From Lanius collurio (Eukaryota; Chordata; Aves; Passeriformes; Laniidae), in assembly GCA_020086605.1 (NCBI GenBank), contig JACBWW010000046.1:5542159-5606158 (forward strand): a DNA stretch of 64,000 bases, given 5' to 3'. Made by a program: the position numbers and the translations under genes. The notes under the pieces are model-generated. The model had not been told where the DNA came from. It worked only from the letters and a program-made list of their open reading frames with translations, and searched no databases. Of the stretch, positions 1 to 27,043 are shown one piece after another. Position 1 is the stretch's first letter. Every line of letters starts with the position of its first letter.

Positions 1-2670
1 ACACACCATGGACATGGAGCTCTTGGCAGCTGAAGGGCTGTTGCAGTGCTTTCGCGTTGAGGCGGAGCTTTCGGGGCAATTCTTCTCATGTTTGGGGCTA
101 CCAGTAAACAGGACACCCCTGTTCCTGGTTGTAGTGGGGTGCTGCTTGGAAGTTGAAAGTGCTCCTGGGATGCTGCCTCTACCTGACAGCGAGAGGGGGC
201 ACTTGTGGTGCCACCACAAAAGCATCAACCCCCAAACAGCCTCTCTGCATCTTACCTGCCTGTCCTAGGCCTGGTTTGCCACCTAAACCAGAATATTTGA
301 GATGTTTCCTTTGCTTCTGGTCTGCCAGGACCAGTAGAGTTGTTCTTGCTGCTGCTTTTTTAACCGTTTCAGGGAGGAAGGTGGACTTGCTGCTGGCCAT
401 GGTTGTGTGCAATGGCTTTCCCACCTGCCCAGAGCTGCCCCTGGTTTTTCTGGCTCATCCCTCCTTTCTCTACAGCTGGGTTATGGTTTGGGGTTACCAG
501 TGTGCCGTGGGTGCCACTGCCCAGAGTCACACTGAGCCAATGGTGCCAGTAGCTCCAGGAATGGGGAGAAGAGAGAGAGAGGAGGGATGTAGTTACTCTG
601 CTTCATAGTCTGCCCTATCTGGAGCTGAAATTTTGATTTTTTTTCTTTAATTTTAAAAATACTTGCACCTGTCTCTGTGTGCCTTGGGAGGGAATCTGCC
701 CAACAGCCATGGTCCCCTCTCCTGGAGTTGTCCCCTTCTGCCAGCACCTCTCAAACCCTTTCTGTTGATTTGTAGCTCCCACCGAAGCAGCAATTGCCTG
801 ATTGTGTCTAGGGAGTCCGTGCAGGAGCTGATGTGCCTGTGTTCAGAGGTGAGTTGGGAAGGTAAGCTCATGTCCCACCTGCTGCAAAATACCTGCAGCA
901 TCTGCATCCCTCTGGGTAGATGCATGTCCCTTCTTGGGTACTACAGGTAGTACGTTGGAAACGTTCAGGTGAACTCAAAGCTGAACAACCCTTTTCAGCT
1001 GCCGATTTCTGATCTAATGTTGAGTTTCCAAAGCACAAATTAAGTTTGAAAGAAGCTGAAGTGTGAGATGGCATGGTTCAAACATGAAACTTTATATTGC
1101 ATGAAATATTGATGCTGTATTGAAGCTCATTTGTATATTTTCTCAGATACACATTTCACTGCCTATCCCAAATTTCCAGTTGCCCAATACTCAGTGTGGA
1201 TGTTGATTTTATCCTCTGTGCTAGAGGCTGGTGGAGGTGTATTGAACCCTTGCTTTAAAAAGTCCTCCTTACTGAAGAGAGCTCTTGCCCTTATTGTCGA
1301 AGTAGGCAAGAGTCTTGTTTATATAAATATAAAAATATTAATTAAAATTTAAACTTCAAACTCCATCATAATGGATTCTAAACTGAATGTGCTTGCTGTT
1401 GCTTTTTTCCTTTGGAATCACTTGAAGAGATGAAAAAAATAAGATTGCACAGGTACAGTCAAGTAAAACATTGTTACAGAAGTAATTAATGGTAAGATTA
1501 TATGGGAGGTTGTTTTGATTTAGCTCATACAGGTTTAACACTGGGTATGGTTTGGCTTTGCAGCAAGTAGCAGTTGCTCATTTGGGAGTTGGCCCTGGTG
1601 CTGTCAGTGTTGAGGATACAGAAGTGGTGAAAATATACTGCTTTTTTGTTGCAAACACTTCATATAAAATTTGAAATCACTTGGTATGGGTCACAAGAGC
1701 TTTTGAAATTCCTATTTTTAAGTTTGCTAAAGAGGCAGGGACTCAGCAGCGCATTGGGCACGAGAATTTGAAGCCAAGGTGTCATTTCTGACATTGTTCA
1801 GGTTTTTGTGATGCTGCTTTTTAAGAAAATGAATTGAAGGAAATTGTCACATAACTGGTGGAGGGGAAGGTTGAAAGAAAACACAAAAAAATACCAATCA
1901 GTCTGCACAGCTCCTGTGCAGCCTGGCAGGCTGGTGTGTAAGTGCCACTGGCAGCTGCCTTCTGCAGGACTGCAGCCCCTCCCTGTCCTGTTCAGTACTT
2001 TATGCTCTGGTACAGGCAAGGAAGGTGATGAAGTTCTGGAGATCTTTAATTTCTAGTTGCATAAGGTTGATCCATTCACATGGTAAATAACCCTCATCTA
2101 ACCTTTTTTAAAATAAGGATTTTTTTATGTATCTCAAAAGTCAAATGGAGCTGAATAAAAGTATTTTAAGGAAAATTTAACAGGTTTCAACTGTTGGAAT
2201 CTGGATTTATTTATCTGAAATATTAACATTGTGACTTCTGGAAAATCCTTGATTGTCAGTGTCACCTAAGAGGAAAGTACAAGGTAACATTTCCCCACAG
2301 ACCATTTGGAAGGGCTGGGAAGTTCTGCAGGCTCTTCACAGTAGCAAAAGCAACACATCTGCTGGGTTTGAAAGTGTATGATTTGCTGGGACCCAGTGGT
2401 TTGGGGCTGGGGGTGGGGGGAACAGTTAATTTCTGATCTTGTTTCTGAAACTGGTTCATTTGCACTGTATAACTGCTTGTTCTCTTATAGTTACAGACTG
2501 TCTGATAGCACCTGTGAAGAAAAAATACCCCTGCCCTGTGGTGGTAATGCATGCATGTTAAAGGTCTTCATTGTGTAGTGTTCTTCAGTTCTTTATATCA
2601 TGGTTTTTTTAAAAAAATTATATATATATATTCAAAATACCATTTGGAATGTCAACATTCAGTGGGCTTT
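1..2670. other. Intergenic stretch left of the microRNA pair
   Basis: No gene is recognised here. Open frames reach about 150 codons but overlap each other, show no domain and no consistent splice sites, and look like chance. By synteny with the mammalian miR-424/503 locus, part of this stretch could be the 5' portion of the microRNA host transcript, which would run on the plus strand. The only sequence feature seen is a short TA-rich run near 2618-2632. Confidence 0.5.
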
Positions 2671-2744
2671 GAGGAGATGTAGCAGCACATCATGGTTTGT
2701 AGGGACAAGGAGATACAGACCATTCTGGGCTGCCTCATTACCTC
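2671..2744 (+). ncRNA. MIR15C: microRNA precursor mir-15c
   Basis: The 5' arm holds a 22-nt mature sequence at 2680-2701 that starts TAGCAGCACATCATGG, the miR-15 family seed AGCAGCA followed by the avian miR-15c body. The 3' arm at about 2715-2740 folds back on it: GAGG at 2671 pairs with CCTC ending at 2744, GCAGC pairs with GGCTGC, and ATGGT pairs with ACCAT. The loop is about 13 nt. The family represses cell-cycle genes such as cyclins and CDKs through 3' UTR sites (known of the family). It lies about 0.4 kb upstream of mir-16c on the same strand, so the two are probably processed from one primary transcript. It faces HPRT1 tail to tail, as miR-424/503 does in mammals. Confidence 0.92.
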
Positions 2745-3085
2745 AAGGATAAGACAAGAAAGTGAGCTTCTCGTTATCATAGATGTGGAAGCTAACACAT
2801 TCCCATGTATCTTGTTAGTTCAGGTATGTTTAGACTCGTTCTCTTGGTGCTTGTACTGTGCACATCCTTTGCAGCTACAAATACATCCCCTATGAGCTTG
2901 TGTGTCTGTGGCCCTGCAGGCAAGAAGGACTTGCAACTCCTTTTTGTTCTCCAGCATGGGCATGACCACATCCCATACTATATCTACCCCTCATCTCTTG
3001 CTCTTCGGTCCTTTCCCTGGCCAAGGGACCCTTGCCCTGTGTTTGGGGCAGAGAGGGGGGGAGTCTGCAGGTCGTGGAGAGCTGT
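2745..3085. other. Spacer between mir-15c and mir-16c
   Basis: This 341-base spacer turns GC-rich toward mir-16c. It is presumably part of the primary microRNA transcript. I see no further hairpin with a known seed. Confidence 0.5.
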
Positions 3086-3170
3086 CAGCAGTGCTCTAGC
3101 AGCACGTAAATACTGGAGTTTGGGATTGCCTGTTGCTCTCCAGTATTGCATTGCTGCTTTAGTGAGGCTG
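3086..3170 (+). ncRNA. MIR16C: microRNA precursor mir-16c
   Basis: The mature 5p sequence at 3097-3118 begins TAGCAGCACGTAAATACTGG, which is miR-16 with the C and A changes (CTGGAG ending) that mark avian miR-16c. The 3' arm at about 3138-3162 (CTCCAGTATTGCATTGCTGC) is nearly its reverse complement, with CTCCAGTATT pairing to AATACTGGAG across a loop of about 19 nt. The stem extends outward to CAGC at 3086-3089 with GCTG at 3167-3170. Targets are those of the miR-15/16 seed family. Together with mir-15c this is the sauropsid counterpart of the cluster next to HPRT1 in mammals. A 275-codon open frame runs through the hairpin and is judged spurious. Confidence 0.95.
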
Positions 3171-5020
3171 GAAATCAGTCCCTGCTGCAGGAGCCAGGGT
3201 TCTGGCTCTTGGGGTCCCTCCTTGGCACCCCTGTGGGGCCTCCCACACTGCTGGGGGCTTTTGACTCCCACCCTAATAAACTACTGTGGAGGCAGCAACC
3301 AACAAGGGCTTGGTGTTGTAAATGGGGAAGGGGCAGGGGCTGCACCCCAGCACTGCTGGTGGGTACCCAGTGCTGCAGCCCCAGGAGTCGAGGGGGCAGG
3401 GAGCACTCCCACTATCCAGGAGATGGTGATGAGCTCTTCCTGGGCTCTGGGGGGAGGGAGGATCTGGGACTGCACAGGGACAGTGCTGGCCCCTGGGTGC
3501 ACTCTATCTCAGAATGTGGGGAGGAAGCGTGGGGGACATCTGTTGGGTGGGTGCAAGGGCTGGTGGGGACCAGAGCTTGTACTGGGTGAGAGGGAGGGAC
3601 CCTATAGTTTGTGCCTGGGGTGCTCCTGGTGAAGCCCTGTTGCAGGAGGCCTCATCTTTTCCTCAAATTTCTGCAGCTGCCCCAGCCTCTCTCAGGATAC
3701 CCCAGCTCAGGGCACAGCCGGGATAGGTGGGCTGCCAGTGCCCAGCAAGCATCTGGCACCACTGGGGCTGTGGTGGGAAGTTTGGACCACTTGGGGCTTT
3801 GCCTGCATACCCACCACTGCAGCAGTGAGCTCCTCCAGAGCTGTCCCAGCCCCATGGTGAAAGGTTTTTCCTTAACATTGCACCACTTGAAGCTTCCCAA
3901 ACCCTGCTGGAAATGACACAAGGGCCACCATGGAGTCAGGGATGCTCCTGAGAAGGGCTGGGCTGGTGCCTGCCTGGTCAAAGAGTCATCCATTATGGTG
4001 GAAATGAGCTTGTCAGTCCTGCTAGTGATGGTGCTTCCAGTCCAGCAGCCTCCTGGTGGCTGTGAATTGCAGAACATTTGTTTTTTGGCTGTTTTAAGGA
4101 ATTGCTAAATCACAGGCAGTAATTGTAGGGGAGGGGAAAATCCTCTTGCTGATTTACAGTTTCAATCCTGGTCTGTGCATGGAGCATCAGGATGAGGCAC
4201 CCCTGGACCACAAATGTCTGGCATGGGGGAGGTGCAAGGGGGCGTGTGCATGGGAAGGAGCAGCTTTTAAAAGCCTCTGCCCTCAAAGGGCTCAAACTCA
4301 TAATGTTTGGGCACACCACTGCCACATTCTAAACCAGACACTGGTATTCTTGCACTTGTGTCTGTAAAATGGTTGATTCCTGCTCTCAGCAAGTCAAGCT
4401 ATTAACTACCATATACCATACTGTTTGCCCTCAGGAAAAGAACTTGATGAGTGACTTGGTTAACAGGGAAATTGGTCAATAAAGTTGGTAATTGTCTCTA
4501 CATTTATCTTAATTTTGCCTTTTTTTTTTTTAAGAAAGGTTTTGACTGACATTTACAGATGCATTGTAAAATTTTAAATTTATTTTACTTTTTTGGGGCC
4601 GATTCTGTTGTGATCAGTTTGATTTTATTAAGTTAGAAAAAGACATTTTCACCATGTTCACAAACTGAAGACTGCTTTCAGATGACAGTCTCCTGCAGGA
4701 TCAAAATGAAAGTAATAGGAGAGTAAAAGCATCGCAGAGTTTGCAGAGCAGCAGGCAACAATAAAATATAGAGGCTAAATCAAGGCAATAGGATCCCAGG
4801 GGCCAGAGGAAAATGCACCCATGGAGGTGGCTGCACAGGGGCTCAGCAGTACAAGCTGTGGCAGGAATGGGTGTGCCCTAACAGGGGCATGGGGATGTTG
4901 GGAGGGAGGGCTGAGGGTGCAGGACAGGGCTCTCTGCAGCTGCCTGGCTCTGAGGACCTTGTGTGTCCCTGCTCTGCTCCAGATACTTCAGGATATTGCT
5001 AATTATTAATACAGAGAGTT

Positions 5021-5038
5021 GGGGGGGGGGGGGGGGGG
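5021..5038. repeat. Poly-G run, 18 G
   Basis: An uninterrupted run of 18 G on the plus strand follows AGAGAGTT. Such runs are length-variable, error-prone in sequencing, and able to form G-quadruplex. Confidence 0.95.
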
Positions 5039-6744
5039 CAGACACCCAGCTGTGCATTTCTCTCTGAGAAGCTGGGGAAGCTCCTGTCATTTTTTTTCCT
5101 GAGATGCAGAACTTTGACACAAGGGCAAGTCGATTTCCCTACTACCTTTGAGTACAAACCACTTGGGGAAAAAAAAGCAGTAAATGCCTTTGCAAAGCAT
5201 CCCTGGGCTGACCACATCGATCCACACTGCAACTCTATAAAGCATCTGCAGAGGGGCAGCAGCACAGGCAAAGCAGCCTGGGTAAACTTCTCTGTGTAGG
5301 ATAAAGCAAGATGTGTGGGGTTTTTTTGTTTAAATGTGATATTTGCTGCATCAGGAATGCATTTGGCCACTATGGAGGAAAAGTCTTTGAGCTTCCTCAG
5401 TAGTTTTTGCTGTGATTTTATAAACAAGCTGGAAGACAGCAATAACCTGTGGTAGATAAGTATGTGCAGCACATCATCACACCACTGCATGGCTGCTGGG
5501 CTTAGAAGATAGTCATTAAACAAGCCTCCAATTCACACGTTTCTACACTAATTTTTTTTTATTTTCATTTTCCCCAGACCAAAACTCTCCCATGTACTGA
5601 GGTTATGTTGCTCTGCTCATAGTACCAGGTACCTCCATTAGAGGTGGTGGTGTGGGAGTCAAATGAGGTGTTTCAGATTCCTGTAAACACTGGAAAAGCA
5701 ACCCAAAAAGCCACTTTATCTACCTTCAGTGTTTTCCTCCTCACCTCCTTTGATGCGGAAGGAATTTTTGGCAAAGGTTGGCAGCTCGTTGTGGTATCCA
5801 GCATTATCTTGCTTTCCTTGTACTTCTTGCCCATCCACCTCATCTGCTTTTCCTCAGTTCATATCCAGCGTGTTCGGAGCCAGGACTGGCTTTGGCAGGT
5901 GTTCGTGCAGTGCCTTGCACAACAGCAACTCCCAGTGACTGATGTTAATGACTTCAGGTCTTGCTCTTTGCACTACAGAGACTTTTCATGTGTCTCACTC
6001 TCTCTTAGCAGGGGTAGGAGAACCTGGCTGGGTACCCAGCTGTGCAGTGCAAAGCCACACAATGAAAAAAATCTTGGGTTAAATTAAATGTGGCAAGGTG
6101 TCAGCTACATGGCAAAACAGAAGCCAGCTCACCTCTCCCATGAGAGTTTGCTAAAGTAATGACCAGTGCAAACAATGGCTCTGGCACCTGGATGACACAG
6201 TGGTTTCTGGCAACAAACTCACCAAATGGAAGAAAAACACTAATTCAAGTATTTTACATTCTGAAGCAAAGCGTAAGACATTGCTCTCAGCAGTTTCTCA
6301 TGTAAACCCATCCTTGTGGCTGTTCAAGTAACAGGATACTGAAGGTTACTCAAACTGTGATTCAGGTAGAGCACATATTCATTTATAAGCTGTCCAGAGT
6401 TCTCCATATGGTCTGTGAGAGAAAATAGCTTCCCCCTCATACTGAAAAGAAATTGAATGTGCAGGACTGCCAGGTAAAGTCTGATGGCCAGGAGGAGAGT
6501 GGGGGTGTGGAAGATGCATCTTGGCAAGAGGGGAGTTGTGATTATGCTATACTAGAAAGCACAGGGTGGTTTTCTAATTGCAAGTTAAAGAGTTTAAACC
6601 ACAGAAGATATTTCTACCCTGTATTTTGTATTCTCTGATAGCTACAGGGTATTTTGCATTTTGTGAATGGAGGAGAAAAACTTGTCATGAAAGAAACCGG
6701 GGAGGAAAGATCTGATAAAGGCACTACAATGAACATTTAGAAGC

Positions 6745-6772
6745 TCACACACACACACACCCCACACACACC
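6745..6772. repeat. CA microsatellite
   Basis: Alternating CA units are interrupted once by a CCC stretch and continue to about 6772. This is a simple repeat with no other signal. Confidence 0.85.
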
Positions 6773-9700
6773 ATTACCCTCCTCTTCCCTGCCTTAGGGT
6801 TGGCTTAGTCATGCCCCAGTTCCTCAGATGGGAAACAGGCAAGTGAAGCATCAGCATCGCTGCTGTGGCACTTCCCAGATCCACAGGAAAAGCAGCGTTC
6901 CATCCATACCCAGGCAGTCTTTTCCCAGGGAGGATTTTATCCTGCTCTAACCTGCGGGACAGCCAACCCAACCCCTTGTGCTTCTGCCAGCCCTGCCCCA
7001 CTGCCCCACGCTGGCTGAGCGCACAGTGGCAAAGATGGAATTCCCTGGGGCTCCAGGGGCAAACCCAGCCGCACACCACCCCCCACACTCCTCTTCCTGA
7101 TTGTGAAGGGCTGGGGTGGGGAATCACAAACTGTGAGAGGGCACTGACTGTCTGGGGATCCCCTCACACACACCCAATGCCCAAAGCTGTATCTACGATG
7201 ATTTGCTACAGTTCACCTGGAGACAGGCAGGAGATTCATGGGGGTTGGTTCCTTTCCTGGTTACAGCGGGGACAAAATAAATATACCGCTAATAATGACT
7301 TGTTAGATAAACACCAGACTCTTCTTGGAACAGGTTAATCTACCTGCACCTTGATTTATATACCATCACGGGCCTATCTCTCCCACCTGGTTCCACAAGG
7401 ATTTCCACCTTCCAAGATGACATTTTCAGATCATCAGTTGGTATTCTACTGGAGCAGAGCACACACACAGAAGGGCATTTGCAGCCACTCAAATATGTCC
7501 CCAGCACACACCTTGCACCAGCCTTTTATCACCTGGCAGTTACTAGCGTGATCTCCCAGCTGCTCTAGGGATGAAAATCCTCACAGCCAGTTCTTAGATT
7601 GTGCTGAATCTTTGTGCTTTCCTAGCCCTACCCTCTTCACCTTGGTGTCTGCAGTACCATGAGCTTACTGGGTACTGGTATCTGTACAGAGCTGGGAAGT
7701 GGTGTCCCTATTAGAACACTCATCAAACTACAGTATAAAAGTTTGAAAAACAACAAAACAAAAACCCACAAAAAACAGACCACAGTGATGTCTCGGCTTA
7801 TAAAGGTGCTTGCCAAGAGTGGAGATCTGATCTTGCAAGGTGCAACCTGCATGGGAATTAAAGGCAGTCGAGGCAGGGCAGACAGTCCTTTAATAACTTG
7901 TAACCAGCTCCCTGTAAGACCTGTCAGCCCCTCGCTGCTGGATTAGTGCATACTTGACAGGATTGTCAGATCATAATAGACAATGAAACACCACCATTTA
8001 ATCAGTCAGGATATACAATTACAAGGCAGCTGAAAGATCCTTATTTACCTCAATTTTCAAAAACAGGATTGCCAAAAAAAAGCCCCAAGTGAAATGCCAG
8101 CTCAGTTCACAGACTTTTCATCACATTTCTGTCTGAGCTACCAAAATGTACAGAAATGCCAGATGTCACAGGGAGAAACAGTGTAGCAAAACCTGTAAAT
8201 ATTTGAAATTACTTTTCCAGCATACATACGTGATTCATAAAATGTGGAACTGTAATCAATTTCAAATGCCACATAAATGTTCAAATACAAGATATTCTTC
8301 TGTGCTTTCATAATGCTTTAACAGTGTATGTCTGGGTCGTATAAAGCTGGTGTTTAACTTGCAAAGGTGTGACTAAACCCCCAGTCTTTTGACCAAAATT
8401 ATCAAATAAAAAGTAACGATTGCCATTTCAATGGTTTTCACGTGAGGATTTATCTTCCTGTTGTGCACACACAGGTGCTCTGAAAGGCTGCAGCAGGTAG
8501 AACTATTCTAGGAAGGTGAGGGAGTGGGTAACAATTTTCAGAGACCAACAAAAGCTTCTGAATAAGGAATCTCTCTGTGGTGATGAACTTAATCTGACAA
8601 GCACCTATGTGAAGTGAAAACACCCCAGTGTCTGTTCCACAGCACCTGAAATGTGGGAACATTCAGTAAGATTTTAAGATAGACCTTTTGATCAGACACA
8701 GGTGGTGTGGTGGAAGGCAGACCTGGGCTGCTGCAGCATCATTCCTGGGGCCAGTGTGGCTCAGAGCATCTTCCCAAAAGTGTTAGTACACAGTCCATGC
8801 AATTCCAACCCCTGCCTCCAACAGAATGGAAATTCCCTGCTCCAGCTACAGTGTGAAAGATAAACCCGTTGATATGCCTAACTCAACCCGTCCTCTCTTT
8901 CCCAAATCACATCATGTGAATAATTGCCTTAACCTTGACTGGAAAACCTTTCAGGAGATCAAGTGTTTCCTCTTCTCCAAGATGCATTGCATATTTTTGC
9001 AACAAGTCACAGGTTCTTGAATAGGCAAAGGTGATTTAGGACAAATTAAGAAATGCAATCAGACTTTGTAGTGCATTGGAAGAAAACCTCTTCGAAAGAA
9101 TAACTTACAGTATAATTATGATTAGTATTCTAATATTAAAGAGAATTCTGATTTACAAATAGGTCTTTCACAAATGTGGTCATTTGATCTGAATTACATT
9201 GTGTGAATTCATATTTTAAGTCTGCTATTAACATCATTAATATTAGGTCAGCTTTAATTGAGCAGGCCATAGATGGGCAGTATGGGGCAGTACTTGGAAA
9301 AGTACAGACTCAAACTTCAAAATCACAGAAAAGTCTTTCAAAATAGAATCTTTCAAAAACTCCATTGTGTATTAAGCACTGAGCAGCATTAAATCTGAGG
9401 ATGTGGTGAGAGAATCCACATGCAGAAGTACAAGAACCAAAAAAGCACAGCACCAACACAGGTTTGAGCAGGGCTGCCACATTCAGAACTGGACTCCACA
9501 TGAACAGAAGTGCTAATGAAACAAACCAAAATGATTACTTACAAAATGGTTGTGGGTTTTTTGGTTTTTTCCCCTATGGATATGTTTAATGAACATAGAA
9601 TCTCCACTCTTCATTTTTGCCAAACAGAACAAAGGACAGTGCTTCACCTGTTCTCTCTGGAATCTGGTTTGGTTAGAGAATATGCAATTATTTCAGTATC

Positions 9701-9879
9701 TTCCCACAGCATTTTTATCATCTCTCTCTTAGACAGGATGACATTAACCAGAAGTTCTACAAAGGTAACAAATGTAGAGTCTGCCTTCACTGTGACAAAA
9801 CACTTACAAAAATATTATTGAGAAGAAAATTTCAAGAGCACTTTAATACACAGAATAAGCAGGATAGATGTATGTGGCT

Positions 9880-10707
9880 TATTTTAAAGAGACAGCCTTT
9901 ATTTACAGTACTTTGCTTTGTAGATCTTATAAAGTAAACATTACAATACTTTTTTTCCCACAAATATATTAAAATTGTTTAAATTTAAAAGGCAATTCCA
10001 CAGACTGATGGATACTTTTAAAGGAAAAAAATCTAACAATTAGGCAGCTCAACTAAAACTAGATTTTAAACATTCTTTTTTGTCATTCCATCTTTAACAA
10101 AAGAAAAAAGGAAAAACACACTTTTCACCCAGACTTCCTTTACAGCAATAAGGCAACTCCAGGAGATTTGGATGAGCTCCTTGGAGATTACAAATGCTGT
10201 AACTGGCTGCACCTCATGCTTTGTAACACCCAAAGGTGCAACTATCCATTAATCACAATCACATCTGTGCATTAAAATATAAAACTTAAATTACAGATTT
10301 TAAAAATATTACTAATAGACTTCCCTATCATAAAATGTTTTATATTTACAATACTTGAACTATTTCAGTTCTGGGTTGATGAGTTTTAAGCAATTTACCA
10401 CTGCAAGAGTTAAGACTCTGGAGCTCACAAACAGCACAACCCAACCAGGGGCAGCGATAGCTGGTAGAGTCATAGTGCAAATCAAAATAAGGAGTGCAGA
10501 ACTGCACTAATTGTTTACATTTGTAGAATATAAATGAACAAGACGAGCTCTTATATTGTACATGCAATAAATTACAGTAAGCGTATGGCAATGGGGCTGG
10601 GCATTCTACCAGTGTAGCTGGTGTACCAGAGCTGAAGCCTGTGAAAGATAGGACTCAGTAAACAAAACATTTCAAAGCTCTGTTGACACAGCACTTGAAC
10701 TCTGCTT
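9880..10707 (-). other. HPRT1: HPRT1 3' untranslated region
   Basis: This is the stretch following the HPRT1 stop codon on the minus strand. It is AT-rich and contains no other poly(A) hexamer before the AATAAA at 9903-9898. A length of about 0.8 kb is somewhat longer than the roughly 0.6 kb of human HPRT1 (known). The cleavage site near 9880 is inferred from the usual 10-30 nt spacing. Confidence 0.6.
9898..9903 (-). terminator. HPRT1: Poly(A) signal AATAAA of HPRT1
   Basis: The plus strand reads TTTATT, so the transcript strand reads AATAAA. It is the first canonical hexamer after the HPRT1 stop, about 0.8 kb downstream. An ATTAAA further on (9847-9842) could be an alternative. Confidence 0.6.
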
Positions 10708-26130
<15,423 letters not shown>

Positions 26131-26545
26131 GGAGTGCGGCCCCGCCGGCGGCGGCTGCGGGCAGCTCGGAGCGGCGAGAGCGGGCGCCGGCAGCGACAGG
26201 AGCGGCGGCGGCAGCGGGCGGTGGGAGCAGGAGGCGCCGCGCCCGCAGCGGCCCCGGCGCCGCCTCCGCGCCCTCCGCGCTCCCCGCCCTCAATATGGCC
26301 GCGACGGAGCCTTCCTCGGTACCGCCGTGCAGCGGCTCCGGGCGCAGTGAGCAGCCTGCAGCCCCCGAGGGGCGAGGGAGAGGGGACACATCACCGGAGG
26401 TGTTGCCTTGGCGGGGCTGTCCCCATCCCGGCAGGGTGCAGGTGTCCCCGCCCTGTCCCACGTCCCCACTCCTGGTCTTTAGAGTTGACCCTCCCCCAGC
26501 ATGATGTGCGTTCCCTGTCCCCTCAGGATGACATGGGAAGGTGAC

Positions 26546-27043
26546 AGTGCTGTGGCCAGTTCTGGGCCCCTCAATTCAGGAAGGACATTGAGGTGCTGGA
26601 ACGAGTCCAGAAAAGGGCAACGGAGCTCGGGAAGGGTCTGGAGCACAAGTGTGATGAGGTGTGGCTGAGGGAATGGGGCTGTTTAGCCTGGAGAAAAGGA
26701 GGCTCAGAAGTGACTTTATCCTCTGTACAGCTCCCCAACAGAAGGGTGTAGCCAGGTGGGAGCGAGGCTCTTCTCCCAGGGAACCAGCGACAGGACAAGG
26801 GGACACAGTCTTCAGAAAAGGTTTAGGTTGGACATCAGGAGGAATTCCTTCACAGAAAGTGATTAGACCCTGCAACGGGCTGCCCAGGGAGGTGGTGGAG
26901 TCACCGTCCCTGGAGGTGTTTAAAGAAAGACTGGGCATGGCATTGGGTGCCGTGGTCTGGTTGACATGGTGGTGTCGGGCTGTGGGTTGGACTCGATGAT
27001 CTCTGACTTTTTTTCCAACCTATTTGATTCTGTGCTTCTGTGA
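26546..27043 (+). mobile_element. CR1 LINE, 3' end fragment
   Basis: About 0.5 kb matching the avian CR1 3' region in sense on the plus strand. Hallmarks seen in order are CAATTCAGGAAGGACATTGA, GTTTAGCCTGGAGAAAAGGA, GGTTTAGGTTGGACATCAGG, GGCTGCCCAGGGAGGTGG and GTTGGACTCGATGATCTCTG. It ends in degenerate ATTCTGTG-type tail units. It is 5'-truncated, as most CR1 copies are, and sits a few hundred bases upstream of HPRT1 in the opposite orientation. Confidence 0.95.

Larger units (their letters stand above)
3171..9879. other. Intergenic stretch between mir-16c and the HPRT1 3' end
   Basis: I see no protein gene. The first kilobase is GC-rich, which makes long chance open frames; the remainder is AT-rich. 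Low-complexity tracts are listed separately. I looked for seeds of the other mammalian cluster members (miR-503, miR-542, miR-450 types) and saw none here by eye. If the microRNA host transcript is long, its 3' part lies here. Confidence 0.5.

Noticed and set aside
2805..3632. 275-codon plus-strand open frame
   Set aside because: It runs through the mir-16c hairpin, sits in GC-rich DNA where stops are rare, has overlapping frames on both strands and shows no domain.
26576..26938. 120-codon minus-strand open frame
   Set aside because: It is the antisense of the CR1 3' end.
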